Shown here: one piece after another, positions 33,096 through 42,970 of the stretch | Position numbering within the stretch: the first letter of the stretch is position 1 | How the letters are laid out: each line of letters starts with the position of its first letter | Assembly: GCA_027494115.1 (NCBI GenBank) | Contig: JAOSJL010000001.1 | Location: forward strand, 248,001 to 312,000 | DNA length: 64,000 nt | Direction of reading: 5' to 3' | Origin: Acidimicrobiia bacterium | GTDB lineage: Bacteria > Actinomycetota > Acidimicrobiia > IMCC26256 > JAOSJL01 | Translations under genes and position numbers: made by a program | Notes under the pieces: generated by a model | The model's input: the letters and a program-made list of their open reading frames with translations, nothing else | Database searches by the model: none | Told to the model about the DNA's origin: nothing

Positions 33096-33727
33096 GACGC
33101 TCTGGCCTGCGGATCGACCTGCCTTCGTGCAGCGCGGAACTTCGCGAGAATCATCGCACTCCCCGCAGCCGAGAAGGCCACGAGCCCCGGTCCGGGCCGC
33201 GGACCCCACGCGTTGGGAAGACGTGCCCGCCACCACAGCACCGAGGTGAGCGTCCACACGGCCGCGTTGATCTGGACAGTACGTTCGGCGTGCTGTAGTC
33301 CGGCGGCGCCCGCGCCGGCCACAGCGGCGTCGATGGGAAAGAACGCAGGAAAAACCGCCAGGCAGGCACCAGCGGAGGTGGCAACGCCCTTGCCGCCGCG
33401 GAAACGGCTCCACGGCGGAGCGATATGACCTGCGATCGCCCCTGTCGCGGCCGCGTACGCTCCCCGGTCGCCTCCGATCCGTCGACCGACGAAGCCGGCG
33501 AACGCTCCCTTGGCCACGTCGGCGACGATGACGCCGAGCCCCCACTTCCTTCCGAGCACGGCCGCTGCGTTCACGCCTCCGGGGTTGCCGCTCCCCTTCT
33601 CGCGCAGGTCGGTCTCTCCGCCGTGGGCGAGTCGGGCCGCCACATCGGCCGAGGGAACCGATCCGAGCAGGTAGCCGGCGGCACCGGCCACAAGGGTCCG
33701 CGCCACTCCGGCCCGAGGTCCTTCCAC
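33092..33727 (-). CDS. plsY: Acyl-phosphate:glycerol-3-phosphate acyltransferase
   Basis: GYLLGSVPSADVAARL, DLREKGSGNPGGVNAAAVLGRKWG, PPWSRFRGGKGVATSAGACLAV. Confidence 0.93.
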   Translation of the reverse strand: MEGPRAGVARTLVAGAAGYLLGSVPSADVAARLAHGGETDLREKGSGNPGGVNAAAVLGRKWGLGVIVADVAKGAFAGFVGRRIGGDRGAYAAATGAIAGHIAPPWSRFRGGKGVATSAGACLAVFPAFFPIDAAVAGAGAAGLQHAERTVQINAAVWTLTSVLWWRARLPNAWGPRPGPGLVAFSAAGSAMILAKFRAARRQVDPQARAS

Positions 33728-33728
33728 G

Positions 33729-34838
33729 TCAGCGCTCCGCGCTCGGCAACCAGTGTCGAAGCGCCCACGACGAAACCGATCCCAGTCCTTTGAGCTTGTG
33801 ATCCTTGGTACGCGTCACGAAGAACGTCTCCGTCGTGTCAGCCTCGATACCTTCGGCAACCCCCCGGTCCACGAGAATCGTCCCGGGATATGCCAGGTCG
33901 ACGAGCCGGGCGGCACGGTTCACCGTGGAGCCGTAGTAGTCGCCTTGTCGAGCGAGCACGGGCCCACGGGCAAGGGCCACGCGCAGGTCCGCCCCCAGGT
34001 CGGACCGGCTCATGTCGATGAGCTCCAACGCCGCGGACGCCGCCGATTCCACAGTCGGCATCACGAACATGACCTCATCGCCGATGGACTTCACGACGCG
34101 TCCGTTGTTGCGCGACACGACGTCGGTGGCCATCGCCTCGAAACGCTCCACGAGTCGTCCGAGATCCACGGCACTGAGAACGAGGGTCGACGCCGTGAAC
34201 CCGACGATGTCGGCGAAGCCCACGGTGTACTGCGCGTCCGAATCAGGATCGACGGTGCCCATCAGCAGTGCGCGCCGCACCGCGTCGAGCAGGTGACGGC
34301 GGAACTGGTACCGAACGAGTTCCTCCATCAGAGGCACTGTGGCAGCCGACGCCTGAACCAGCAGTTCGCTGTCTTCGGGGAGGTCGGGGTCGACCGCGCG
34401 GGCCGCCTGGATCTGTTCGATCAGCGCGGAGGTATGGCTCTCCGCAATCCGGGCCATCGACTGGCCGATCACGCGTGCCTCGCGGAAGACCGTTTCCTCG
34501 TCCACGGTGCCCTCCACCAGCATGCGTTCTGCGGTTTCGAGAGCGCGGAGGTCGTCGCCGTGCAGGCGGCGCTGGTCCTCAGGGATCCCGGCGAAGCCGA
34601 GTGCTCGCCACAGACGCCGCACGTGTTCCGGATCTGTCTGGACCTGGTCGAAGATCTCAGCAGGTGTCAGCCAGTCGGCGTTCGGAAAGAGAGCGTGTTC
34701 GGCGGCCAGGAGGGCGAGGGCCCGAGGCCCCTCCGATCGCGCCTCGCCGATGGCCTCGTCGGACACGCCGAGCGAGCGCAGCAGGGCGTCGGAATCGAGC
34801 GCGGGATCGAGGGCGTGGGGAAGCGCGTCGTCACTCAT
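33729..34838 (-). CDS. Class III adenylate cyclase with N-terminal regulatory domain (Rv1264-like architecture)
   Basis: VGFADIVGFTASTL, NNGRVVKSIGDEVMFVMPT, GDYYGSTVNRAARLVDLAYPGTILVD catalytic motifs; about 200-aa helical N-terminal region. Confidence 0.88.
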   Translation of the reverse strand: MSDDALPHALDPALDSDALLRSLGVSDEAIGEARSEGPRALALLAAEHALFPNADWLTPAEIFDQVQTDPEHVRRLWRALGFAGIPEDQRRLHGDDLRALETAERMLVEGTVDEETVFREARVIGQSMARIAESHTSALIEQIQAARAVDPDLPEDSELLVQASAATVPLMEELVRYQFRRHLLDAVRRALLMGTVDPDSDAQYTVGFADIVGFTASTLVLSAVDLGRLVERFEAMATDVVSRNNGRVVKSIGDEVMFVMPTVESAASAALELIDMSRSDLGADLRVALARGPVLARQGDYYGSTVNRAARLVDLAYPGTILVDRGVAEGIEADTTETFFVTRTKDHKLKGLGSVSSWALRHWLPSAER

Positions 34839-34860
34839 CTGGATCCCCGCCCGGCCTCGA

Positions 34861-34883
34861 GCGCCGCAGGATACCTGCGGCGC
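34861..34883. repeat. REP-like palindrome, locus 1 (23-bp stem-loop)
   Basis: GCGCCGCAGG-ATA-CCTGCGGCGC perfect 10-bp arms; followed by TGATCCTCGACTC flank; lies between ilvC stop and adenylate cyclase start. Confidence 0.93.
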
Positions 34884-34894
34884 TGATCCTCGAC

Positions 34895-35920
34895 TCAGCC
34901 GGAGACTTCGTCGGGACGGGCCTTGCCGGCGCCGATCCAGGGCATCATCGAACGCAGGCGCTCCCCGACCTCCTCGATCGGGTGCTCCGCCGACCGTCGC
35001 TGGAGAGCGTTGTACGTAGGTCGGCCTGCCCGGTTCTCGTTGATCCACTCGCTCGCGAAACGTCCTGTCTGGATCTCGTCGAGGATCCGCCGCATCTCGG
35101 CGCGTGTGTCCTCCGTGATGATGCGGGGACCGCGGGTCATGTCGCCGTACTCGGCCGTGTCGGAGATCGAGTACCGCATGTTGGTGATCCCGCCTTCGTA
35201 GATCAGATCCACGATGAGCTTCACCTCGTGCAGGGTCTCGAAGTAGGCAGACTCGGGTTGGTAGCCGGCGTCGACGAGCGTGTCGAAGCCCGCCTTGATC
35301 AGCTCCACGACCCCGCCGCACAGAACCGTCTGTTCGCCGAACAGATCGGTCTCGGTCTCCTCTTCGAAGGTGGTGTCGAGAACGCCGGCGCGGGTGGCCC
35401 CGATCGCCCGTGCATACGCCAACGCCGTTTCCTTGGCCTTTCCGGATTCGTCGGCGTGGACCGCCACGAGCGCCGGCACACCTCCGCCGTCCTCGAAGGT
35501 CCGGCGCACGAGATGGCCCGGTCCCTTCGGGGCGATCATCCACACGTCGACGCCACGGGGCGGCTTGATCTGGTCGAAATGAATGTTGAAACCGTGGGCG
35601 AACACGAGAGCGTCACGCTCGTCGAGGTTCGGGGCGATGTCGCTCTCGTAGACCGCGGCCTGCTCGGTGTCGGGCAGGAGCACCATGATCACGTCAGCCT
35701 CGCGGCACGCTTCGGCGATCGTCAGAACCCGGAGGCCGGCGGCCTCGGCCTTGGCCCGGGAACTCGACCCCTCGCGCAGGCCCACTCGAACGTCAACGCC
35801 CGACTCCTTGAGATTCAGGGCGTGCGCGTGGCCCTGGGACCCGTATCCGAGCACGGCGACCTTGCGGTTCTCGATGAGCGCCGGGTCCGCGTCGGCGTCG
35901 TAGTAGATCGTTGCGGGCAT
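34895..35920 (-). CDS. ilvC: Ketol-acid reductoisomerase
   Basis: [116 protein letters not shown]. Confidence 0.97.
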   Translation of the reverse strand: MPATIYYDADADPALIENRKVAVLGYGSQGHAHALNLKESGVDVRVGLREGSSSRAKAEAAGLRVLTIAEACREADVIMVLLPDTEQAAVYESDIAPNLDERDALVFAHGFNIHFDQIKPPRGVDVWMIAPKGPGHLVRRTFEDGGGVPALVAVHADESGKAKETALAYARAIGATRAGVLDTTFEEETETDLFGEQTVLCGGVVELIKAGFDTLVDAGYQPESAYFETLHEVKLIVDLIYEGGITNMRYSISDTAEYGDMTRGPRIITEDTRAEMRRILDEIQTGRFASEWINENRAGRPTYNALQRRSAEHPIEEVGERLRSMMPWIGAGKARPDEVSG

Positions 35921-35955
35921 CGTGTCTCCTCCTCGAAGGAATCCGAATCCGGCGG

Positions 35956-36483
35956 TCAGCCGGTCTGGTTCTTGACGGCATGCAGCGTCGAAGCTTCACG
36001 TACCAGCCTCGGCAGGGCGATCCGCCCGGTGCGCTGGAGCTCCACGATCCCGAACGGCTCGAGCAGGTCGGTGAGTGCGTCGAGCTTGTCGGGATCGCCC
36101 GCGACCATGATCGTGAGCGCGTCGTGCCCGACGTCGCTGATCTTGGCCTCGAAGATCGAGGCCAGCTCCGTGGCGTGACCGCGCGACTCGGCGGCGGCTT
36201 TCACCGTGACGAGCATCAGTTCCCGTTCCACCGCGTCGCTCGGCGCGAGCTCGACGATCTTGATCACGGGAATCAGCTTGTTGAGCTGCTTGGTGATCTG
36301 TTCGAGCGGGGTGGAGGCGACGTCGACGACGATCGTCATTCGGCTGACACGGTCGTCCTCGGTCGGGCTGACCGCAAGCGAGAAGATGTTGAAACCCCGG
36401 CGCGAGAAGAGGCCCGCCACGCGCGACAGCACGCCCGGCTTGTTCTCCACCAGGACACTCAGGATGTGGTGTTGATCGCCCAT
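35956..36483 (-). CDS. ilvN: Acetolactate synthase small subunit
   Basis: [57 protein letters not shown] domain; start overlaps ilvB stop. Confidence 0.96.
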   Translation of the reverse strand: MGDQHHILSVLVENKPGVLSRVAGLFSRRGFNIFSLAVSPTEDDRVSRMTIVVDVASTPLEQITKQLNKLIPVIKIVELAPSDAVERELMLVTVKAAAESRGHATELASIFEAKISDVGHDALTIMVAGDPDKLDALTDLLEPFGIVELQRTGRIALPRLVREASTLHAVKNQTG

Positions 36484-38205
36484 CAGTGTCCACCCTCGCC
36501 TTCGCTCGGTCCCAGAATGATGTCGTCGTTCGATCCACCGGCCGGAACCATCGGATACACCTTCTCGGTGTAGTCGACACGAAAGTCGATGACGACCGGG
36601 CGGTCGTTGATCGCGTTGGCCTTCTCGATCGTCGGGGCGACGTCGGCCGCGTTGTCCACGCGAAAGCCCACACATCCCATCGCCTCGGCCCACATGACGT
36701 AGTCGGGCAGATCAGGCGAGAGGTACACCTCGCTGTAGCGCTCCTCGTAGAAGAGCTCCTGCCACTGGCGCACCATGCCCAGATAGGCATTGTTGAGGAT
36801 CGCGATCTTGACGGGAATCTGTTCGGCAGCTGCGGTCACGAGCTCCTGGGCGGTCATCTGGAAGCAACCGTCACCGTCGACCGCCCACACCGTGCGCTCG
36901 GGCATACCCGCCTTCGCTCCGATAGCGGCCGGCACCGCGAAGCCCATCGTGCCCAGGCCCCCGGAGTTCACGAAGGTGTAGGGCTGCGTGAACTGCCAGT
37001 ACTGACTGGTCCACATCTGGTGCTGGCCGACACCCGCCACGACGATCGTGCCGTCGGGCGCCTGGTCACGCAGTTGCTCGAGGCAGTACTGGGGCTTCAG
37101 GGGGCCACCTTCCACCTGCTCGTAGCGAAGAGGAAAGTCTCTCTTCCATCCGTCGATCTGCGCGTCCCACGAGGATCGGTCGTGCAGAGACTCGTTCGCC
37201 AACAGCTTCTTCGTCTCGGCCACGATCCCCTCGATGACCTGGCGGGCATCGCCGACGATCGGCACGTCGGGACGCCGCACCTTGCCGATCTCGGCGGGAT
37301 CGATGTCGACGTGGACGACGTTCGCGTCGGGAGCGAACGCGTCGATCTTTCCTGTCACGCGATCATCGAAACGAGAACCGAGTGCCAGGAGCAGATCGCA
37401 CTTCTGGATCGCCGTCACCGCGGTGTAGTTGCCGTGCATACCGGGCATCCCGAGTGCCAGGTCGTGATCGTCGGGAAACGCGCCGCGGGCCGTCAGCGTG
37501 GTGACGACATGGATATCGGTGAGCTCGGCGAGCTCGCGCAGAGCCTCGGCGGCGCGGGCCTTGAGGATCCCACCTCCGGCGTAGATGACGGGCCGCTGCG
37601 CGTCCACGATGAGGCGCGCCGCCTCCTTGATCATGCGCGGGTGACCTCGGGTCGTCGGGCTGTATCCGGGCATGTCGACGTCGTCGGGCCAGAACCACTC
37701 CATCATCTGATTACTGATGTCTTTCGGGAAGTCGATGAGCACCGGACCGGGTCGACCGGTCGTAGCGACGTGGAACGCCTCCCGCACGACAGTCGGGATG
37801 TCGGCGGCATCGGTGATCAACCAGTTGTGCTTCGTCACCGGCATCGTGATGCCGGTGGTGTCCACATTCCTGGAAGGCATCGGAACCGATCGCCGAGGTC
37901 GCCACCTGGCCCGTCACCACCACCAGGGGGACGGAATCGAGCATGGCATTCGCGAGCGGCGTCACGATGTTGGTGGCGGCGGGGCCGCTCGTCACCATGG
38001 CCACGCCCGGGCGGCCCGTCGCCTGGGCGTAGCCCTCGGCCATGTGACCGGCTCCCTGCTCATGGCGCACGAGCACGTGGCGGATCGACGACTCGATCAG
38101 CGGGTCGTACACCGGCAGGATCGCCCCGCCGGGAATACCGAACATGACCTCGACGTCCATCATTTCGAGGCTTCTGATGAGGGCCTGGGCTCCGGTGAGT
38201 TGCAT
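36483..38205 (-). CDS. ilvB: Acetolactate synthase large subunit, frameshift near 37870
   Basis: [49 protein letters not shown] (ORF 37711..38205) and [11 protein letters not shown]...[32 protein letters not shown] (ORF 36483..37880). Confidence 0.95.
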
Positions 38206-38268
38206 GTCGTCTTCCTTGTCCTTGTTCAGAGATCGACATCGGTGGTCGTGGTGACGGAATCGGGAACG

Positions 38269-38293
38269 AAAAACCCCCCGCCGGAGCGAGGGG
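38269..38293 (-). terminator. Intrinsic terminator (attenuator) in ilvB leader
   Basis: Minus strand CCCCTCGC-TCCG-GCGGGGGG followed by TTTTT; 8-bp stem (one G-U), tetraloop. Confidence 0.88.
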
Positions 38294-38299
38294 TGAATC

Positions 38300-38331
38300 A
38301 GCGTACGGACGCGTCGGGGCGCCCGTACGCT
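38300..38331 (-). promoter_or_regulatory. Upstream hairpin of ilvB attenuator, overlapping leader-peptide stop codon
   Basis: Minus strand AGCGTACGG-N14-CCGTACGCT, perfect 9-bp arms. Confidence 0.75.
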
Positions 38332-38407
38332 ACGGAACTACGAGAAGCGCTGTGGCCGGTGCGCTCCAGGTCGGTGCGCTGAAGAAGGCAGGGCGTGCTC
38401 GGTCCAT
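38330..38407 (-). CDS. ilvB leader peptide (25 aa) [25 protein letters not shown]
   Basis: ATG..TAG ORF ending in consecutive Leu-Leu-Val-Val codons directly before hairpin plus terminator and ilvB start. Confidence 0.72.
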   Translation of the reverse strand: MDRARPAFFSAPTWSAPATALLVVP

Positions 38408-38508
38408 GGAGCCTTCATTCTTCACGATTCGGCGTTCTCCCGCAAGTCCATTCAGTTCCGGGGCGATACGGCCGATCAGAACCCACAGCGCCAGCGATCG
38501 GAGGAACG

Positions 38509-39873
38509 GTGTCCGACACCGGAACGGACCGAACCGCGCGCGATCCCGATGTCGCCGCGACGGCTCAGGACGAGGAGGCCGCACGCGCCGTCGTCGTCTC
38601 GATGTTCCACCGCGCTCTCGCGCTCTCGGTCGTGCTCATGGGCACCGTCTGTGTGGTCGCCGGGCTCCTCGCGCACCAGTTGTTTCCAAACGTCGAGGCG
38701 GGAGCGGGAACGGCTCTCATCACCGCGGCATTCCTCGTGGCGATCGTGGTCCCGGTGTCAGTCGTCCTGGAACACCGTGTCGTCCTGCATCGGGCCATCA
38801 GCCTGCGGGCGCGGACACTCGCCCGTGAGCGCGAGATGCGCCGCGCGGCGGAGCAGCGCGAACTGGAAGCACGACTGTCGCGGGGCTTCGAGATGGCCGA
38901 TACCCAGGCCGACGCGGTTCGGGTCATTCGCCGAGCGATGGAGCTGATGCTCCCCGACAGGCCCAGCGAGCTCCTGCTCGCCGACAACAGCCATGCCCAC
39001 CTCGAGCGCGTCATCCACGCGGCCCCGAACGGCCGGAGCGCGGCGTGCCCCGTCCAGTCACCGAGCGGCTGCGTGGCGGCGCGACGCTCGCAACCCGTGT
39101 CGTTCCCGAGTGGCGAGGACCTCGCCTCGTGCCCCCATCTGAGGGGGCGACCCGAGGGTGACGTCTCTGCCTGCTGCGTCCCCGTGTCCATCATGGGTCG
39201 CTCGGTCGGGGTCCTCCACTCGACAGGACCGGCGGGCTCGGAGGTCGACCCCGATGTCGTGGAACGCCTCCAGGTCCTCGCCAACCAGGCTGGGAGTCGC
39301 CTCGGGCTGCTCCGCGTCATGGAGGAAACGAGCCTCCAGGCCACCACCGACGAGCTGACCGGGCTCCTCAACCGCCGGAGCATGGACGACCGGCTGGGCG
39401 CGCTCTACGCCGCGCGGCACGGATTCGCACTGGCACTCTGCGGAATCGACAGCTTCGAGGATCTGCACCGCGACCGCGGCACCGAGGCCGCCGATCGCGT
39501 CTTGCGCGCCTTCGCCGGAATCCTCCGGGCGGAGCTCCGGCCCGACGACCTGCTCGGTCGTCGCAACGGTGGAGAGTTCGTGATCGCTCTCCCCGACGCC
39601 GACGTCGAGGAGACGGTCGCCGTGTTCGAACGCATTCGGGAGCGGGTGAGCGTCCGCCCCGACGATGGCGAAGGTCCCCACGTCACGATGAGCTGCGGCG
39701 TCGTCACCTCCGCCGACGCCCTGGACGTGGCGGATCTCATGGCGCGGGCCGAGAGTGCCCTGATGACCGCGCACGAGTCGGGCCACAACAGAGTCGTCGC
39801 CGGCACGGTGCTTCCGGAACTGTCCGAGACCGGGGCGGTCGACGAAACGAGCGAAGCCGAAGGGGTCCCGTGA
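38509..39873 (+). CDS. Membrane GGDEF-family protein with degenerate active site (paralog A) and Cys-containing GAF-like domain
   Basis: Two hydrophobic helices, then ACPVQSPSGCVAAR...SCPHL...ACCVPVSIMGRSVGVLHSTG, then [18 protein letters not shown] ... RRNGGEFVIALP. Confidence 0.85.
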   Translation: MSDTGTDRTARDPDVAATAQDEEAARAVVVSMFHRALALSVVLMGTVCVVAGLLAHQLFPNVEAGAGTALITAAFLVAIVVPVSVVLEHRVVLHRAISLRARTLAREREMRRAAEQRELEARLSRGFEMADTQADAVRVIRRAMELMLPDRPSELLLADNSHAHLERVIHAAPNGRSAACPVQSPSGCVAARRSQPVSFPSGEDLASCPHLRGRPEGDVSACCVPVSIMGRSVGVLHSTGPAGSEVDPDVVERLQVLANQAGSRLGLLRVMEETSLQATTDELTGLLNRRSMDDRLGALYAARHGFALALCGIDSFEDLHRDRGTEAADRVLRAFAGILRAELRPDDLLGRRNGGEFVIALPDADVEETVAVFERIRERVSVRPDDGEGPHVTMSCGVVTSADALDVADLMARAESALMTAHESGHNRVVAGTVLPELSETGAVDETSEAEGVP

Positions 39874-41183
39874 GCCGCGAGAGCCCCTACGCCTCGATCG
39901 TTCGCCAGTACATCCCTGCCGTCGCGATCTTCGTCGGGTCATTCGTCTCCGTGCTGGTGATCAACGAAGCCGTCGGGGGACCGGAGGGAATCGCGCGGGC
40001 ACTGCTCGTCGGCGTCGCCGGCTCCGTCATCGGAGTGACCATCGCCGGCGTGGTGATCGTCCGCCCGTACGAAGTTCGGATGATCGAGCGCCGGCGCCGG
40101 GCCGCGCGCGAGGAGAGGCTCTACCGAATCGGAGCATCTCGGCGCGAATTCGAGACGAACCTGGGGATCGCTCTCGAAATGACCGAGACGGAAGAGGACG
40201 CTCTCGAATTGGCGGAACGCGCGCTGAGAACCGCCGCTCCCGACACTTGGGCGGAGGTCCTCGCGGCCGACAAGGGCACAGAGGACCTCCGGCGAGTGGC
40301 GGTGTGCTCGGTGGACGGGGAACCCCCGATGTGCTCCGTCGAGTCACCCGACCGGTGCCCCGCCGCGCGGAACTCTCGGACCCTCACGTTCTCCGACAGT
40401 GATTCCATCGACGCGTGTCCCCGGCTTGCGGACCGGCCACAGGGTCGCTGCTCGGCGACGTGTGTTCCCCTGTCGATCATGGGCCAGACCGTGGGAGTGG
40501 TCCACGTGACCGGCGAACCGGGTTCGTCGATCGACGATCGCGTCACGGAGGATCTCGAAACGCTGGCCCTCCACCTGGGTCAGCGACTGGGAATGCTGCG
40601 GGTCATGGCCGAGACGCAGCTCGAGGCCTCCACCGACGGTCTCACGGGGCTTCTGAACCGACGGAGTCTCGAAAGCAGGATCCGGGTCCTCAGGAACCAG
40701 GGGACGCCGTTCGTCTTCGCCATGGCGGATCTGGACCATTTCAAGAGGCTCAACGACACACACGGCCACGAAGCCGGCGACCGGGCACTACGCCTGTTCG
40801 CGAACGTGCTACGGCGCAGCGTGCGACCGGTCGATCTCGTGTGCCGCTACGGCGGGGAGGAGTTCGCGATCGTGCTGGCCGAGAGCACTCTCGACGAGGC
40901 GACGCGGACGATGGAGCGGCTGCGGGAGCACCTCGCTCTTGCGCTCCACCGGGGAAGCGTGCCGCGCTTCACCGTCAGCATCGGTCTGGCCGAACAGGGA
41001 CCCGATGAGGACCTGGCAGATCTGGCACGACGCGCGGACACCGCGCTCTACGCGGCAAAGGACGCGGGCCGTAACCGTGTCGTCGCCGCCCCGATCGCAG
41101 GGCTGGAGGTCGAAGACACGGCGATCGCCGAGGCAGAAGTCGCGGACTCAGGGCGTGGTGATGGCGCCGTCCTGGGCACCTGA
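39870..41183 (+). CDS. Diguanylate cyclase (GGEEF) with membrane anchor and Cys-containing GAF-like domain (paralog B)
   Basis: [67 protein letters not shown] overlap with paralog A. Confidence 0.92.
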   Translation: MSRESPYASIVRQYIPAVAIFVGSFVSVLVINEAVGGPEGIARALLVGVAGSVIGVTIAGVVIVRPYEVRMIERRRRAAREERLYRIGASRREFETNLGIALEMTETEEDALELAERALRTAAPDTWAEVLAADKGTEDLRRVAVCSVDGEPPMCSVESPDRCPAARNSRTLTFSDSDSIDACPRLADRPQGRCSATCVPLSIMGQTVGVVHVTGEPGSSIDDRVTEDLETLALHLGQRLGMLRVMAETQLEASTDGLTGLLNRRSLESRIRVLRNQGTPFVFAMADLDHFKRLNDTHGHEAGDRALRLFANVLRRSVRPVDLVCRYGGEEFAIVLAESTLDEATRTMERLREHLALALHRGSVPRFTVSIGLAEQGPDEDLADLARRADTALYAAKDAGRNRVVAAPIAGLEVEDTAIAEAEVADSGRGDGAVLGT

Positions 41184-42874
41184 CGCGAGCTTGGCGTACT
41201 TGGCCAGAAAACCCGAGGTGTAGCGCGGTTCGGGGCGTTTCCAGTCGGCACGTCGCCGCTCGAGCTCCTCCGGTTCGACCACCAGCTCGATCGTGTGTTC
41301 CTCGGCGTCGATGAGGATCCGGTCTCCGTCGGCGACGAGAGCTATCGGGCCTCCCTCGACCGCTTCGGGCGCCACGTGACCGACGCAGTACCCGTGGGTT
41401 CCCCCGAGAATCGACCGTCGGTGATCAGAGCCGCGTCGGCTCCGCGCCCCGCACCCTTCATCGCTCCGGTGACGGCGAGCATCTCGCGCATACCGGGCCC
41501 GCCCTTCGGTCCTTCGTAGCGGATCACGACGACGTCGCCCGCCTCGACACGTCCGGCGAGGATCGCCTCCATGGCGAGTTCCTCACCGTCGAAGACTTTC
41601 GCCGTTCCCTCGAAACGCAGTTCGTCGATCCCGGCGACCTTCACCACAGCACCCTCGGGAGCGAGCGACCCACGCAGCACCGAGATACCTCCCATGGCGT
41701 GGATCGGCTCGGTGAGCCGATGGAGGACCTCGCCATCGGGTTCCGGCGGCGCGTCCGCCTCGAGATTCTCGGCCACCGTGCGACCGGTGACGGTCAGAGC
41801 GTCGCCGTGGAGCAGTCCCGCATCGAGAAGCTCGCGCATCACGACCGGGACCCCGCCCACGCGGTCGATGTCGGTCATGTGGTACTGCCCGTGCGGTTTC
41901 GTGTCGGCGATGTGTGGCACCCGCGAGCCGATCCGGTTGAAGTCGTCGAGGTCGAGCTCGACACGTGCTTCGCGCGCGATGGCCAACAGGTGGAGCACGG
42001 CGTTGGTCGAGCCACCCAGCGCCATCGTGACCGCGATCGCGTTCTCGAAGGCTTCCCGCGTGAGAATCGCGCGGGGCCGAATGTCTTCCTCGAGCAGCCG
42101 GACCACGGCCTCACCGCTGGCAAACGCGGCGTCGTCGCGCCGACGGTCGACCGCCGGCGGAGTGGCCGAACCGGGAAGGCTCATCCCGAGCGCTTCGGCG
42201 ATCGAGGCCATCGTGTTGGCCGTGAACATCCCGGCGCACGAACCCTCGGTGGGACACGCACGGCGCTCGATCTCGTCGAGCTCGTCGCCGGACATCGTTC
42301 CTGCGGCACACGAGCCCACGGCCTCGAAGACACTCACGATGTCGAGCGTCTCGTCGCGCAGGTGTCCCGGCAGGATCGAGCCTCCGTAGAGGAACGTGGA
42401 AGGAACGTTGCACCGCGCGGCGGCCATGAGCATTCCGGGGAGGCTCTTGTCGCACCCGGCGAATGTGACAAGAGCGTCGAAGCGCTCCGCGTGCATCATG
42501 CACTCGACCGAGTCGGCGATCAGCTCACGGCTGACGAGCGAACCACGCATTCCCTCGTGTCCCATTGCGATGCCGTCGGAAACCGCGATCGTGACGAACT
42601 CGATCGGGAAGGCGCCCGCGGCGCGGATTCCGTCCTTCGCCCGCTTGGCCAACCGGTCCAGCGGGAGGTTGCACGGCGTCACCTCGTTCCAGGACGATGC
42701 GACCGCTACCTGTGCCTTCGGGAAATCCTCGTCGGTCATTCCGATCGCCCGGAGCATCGCCCGGGCAGGAGCGCGCTCCATGCCGTCGGTGACCTCGAAG
42801 CTGTGGATCTTGACGCCGTGAGCGCGCTCCGGCTGATCGCCCCGGTCGCCCTCGCTACGCTGGTCGTTTTCCAT
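41148..42874 (-). CDS. ilvD: Dihydroxy-acid dehydratase, frameshift near 41390
   Basis: [111 protein letters not shown]-term in ORF 41148..41375. Confidence 0.96.
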
Positions 42875-42970
42875 GGGGTCAGCGTATCCGGGCCTCACCG
42901 AAGATCATGATGCGTCTGTGGCGCGCGCTATGCGGACCTGAGGGACGCATCAAACGGGAGGAACGGTCAG

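Noticed and set aside
36486-38147. 553-aa + strand ORF opposite ilvB
   Set aside because: Shadow frame (His/Asp/Arg-rich); ilvB is certain on the other strand.
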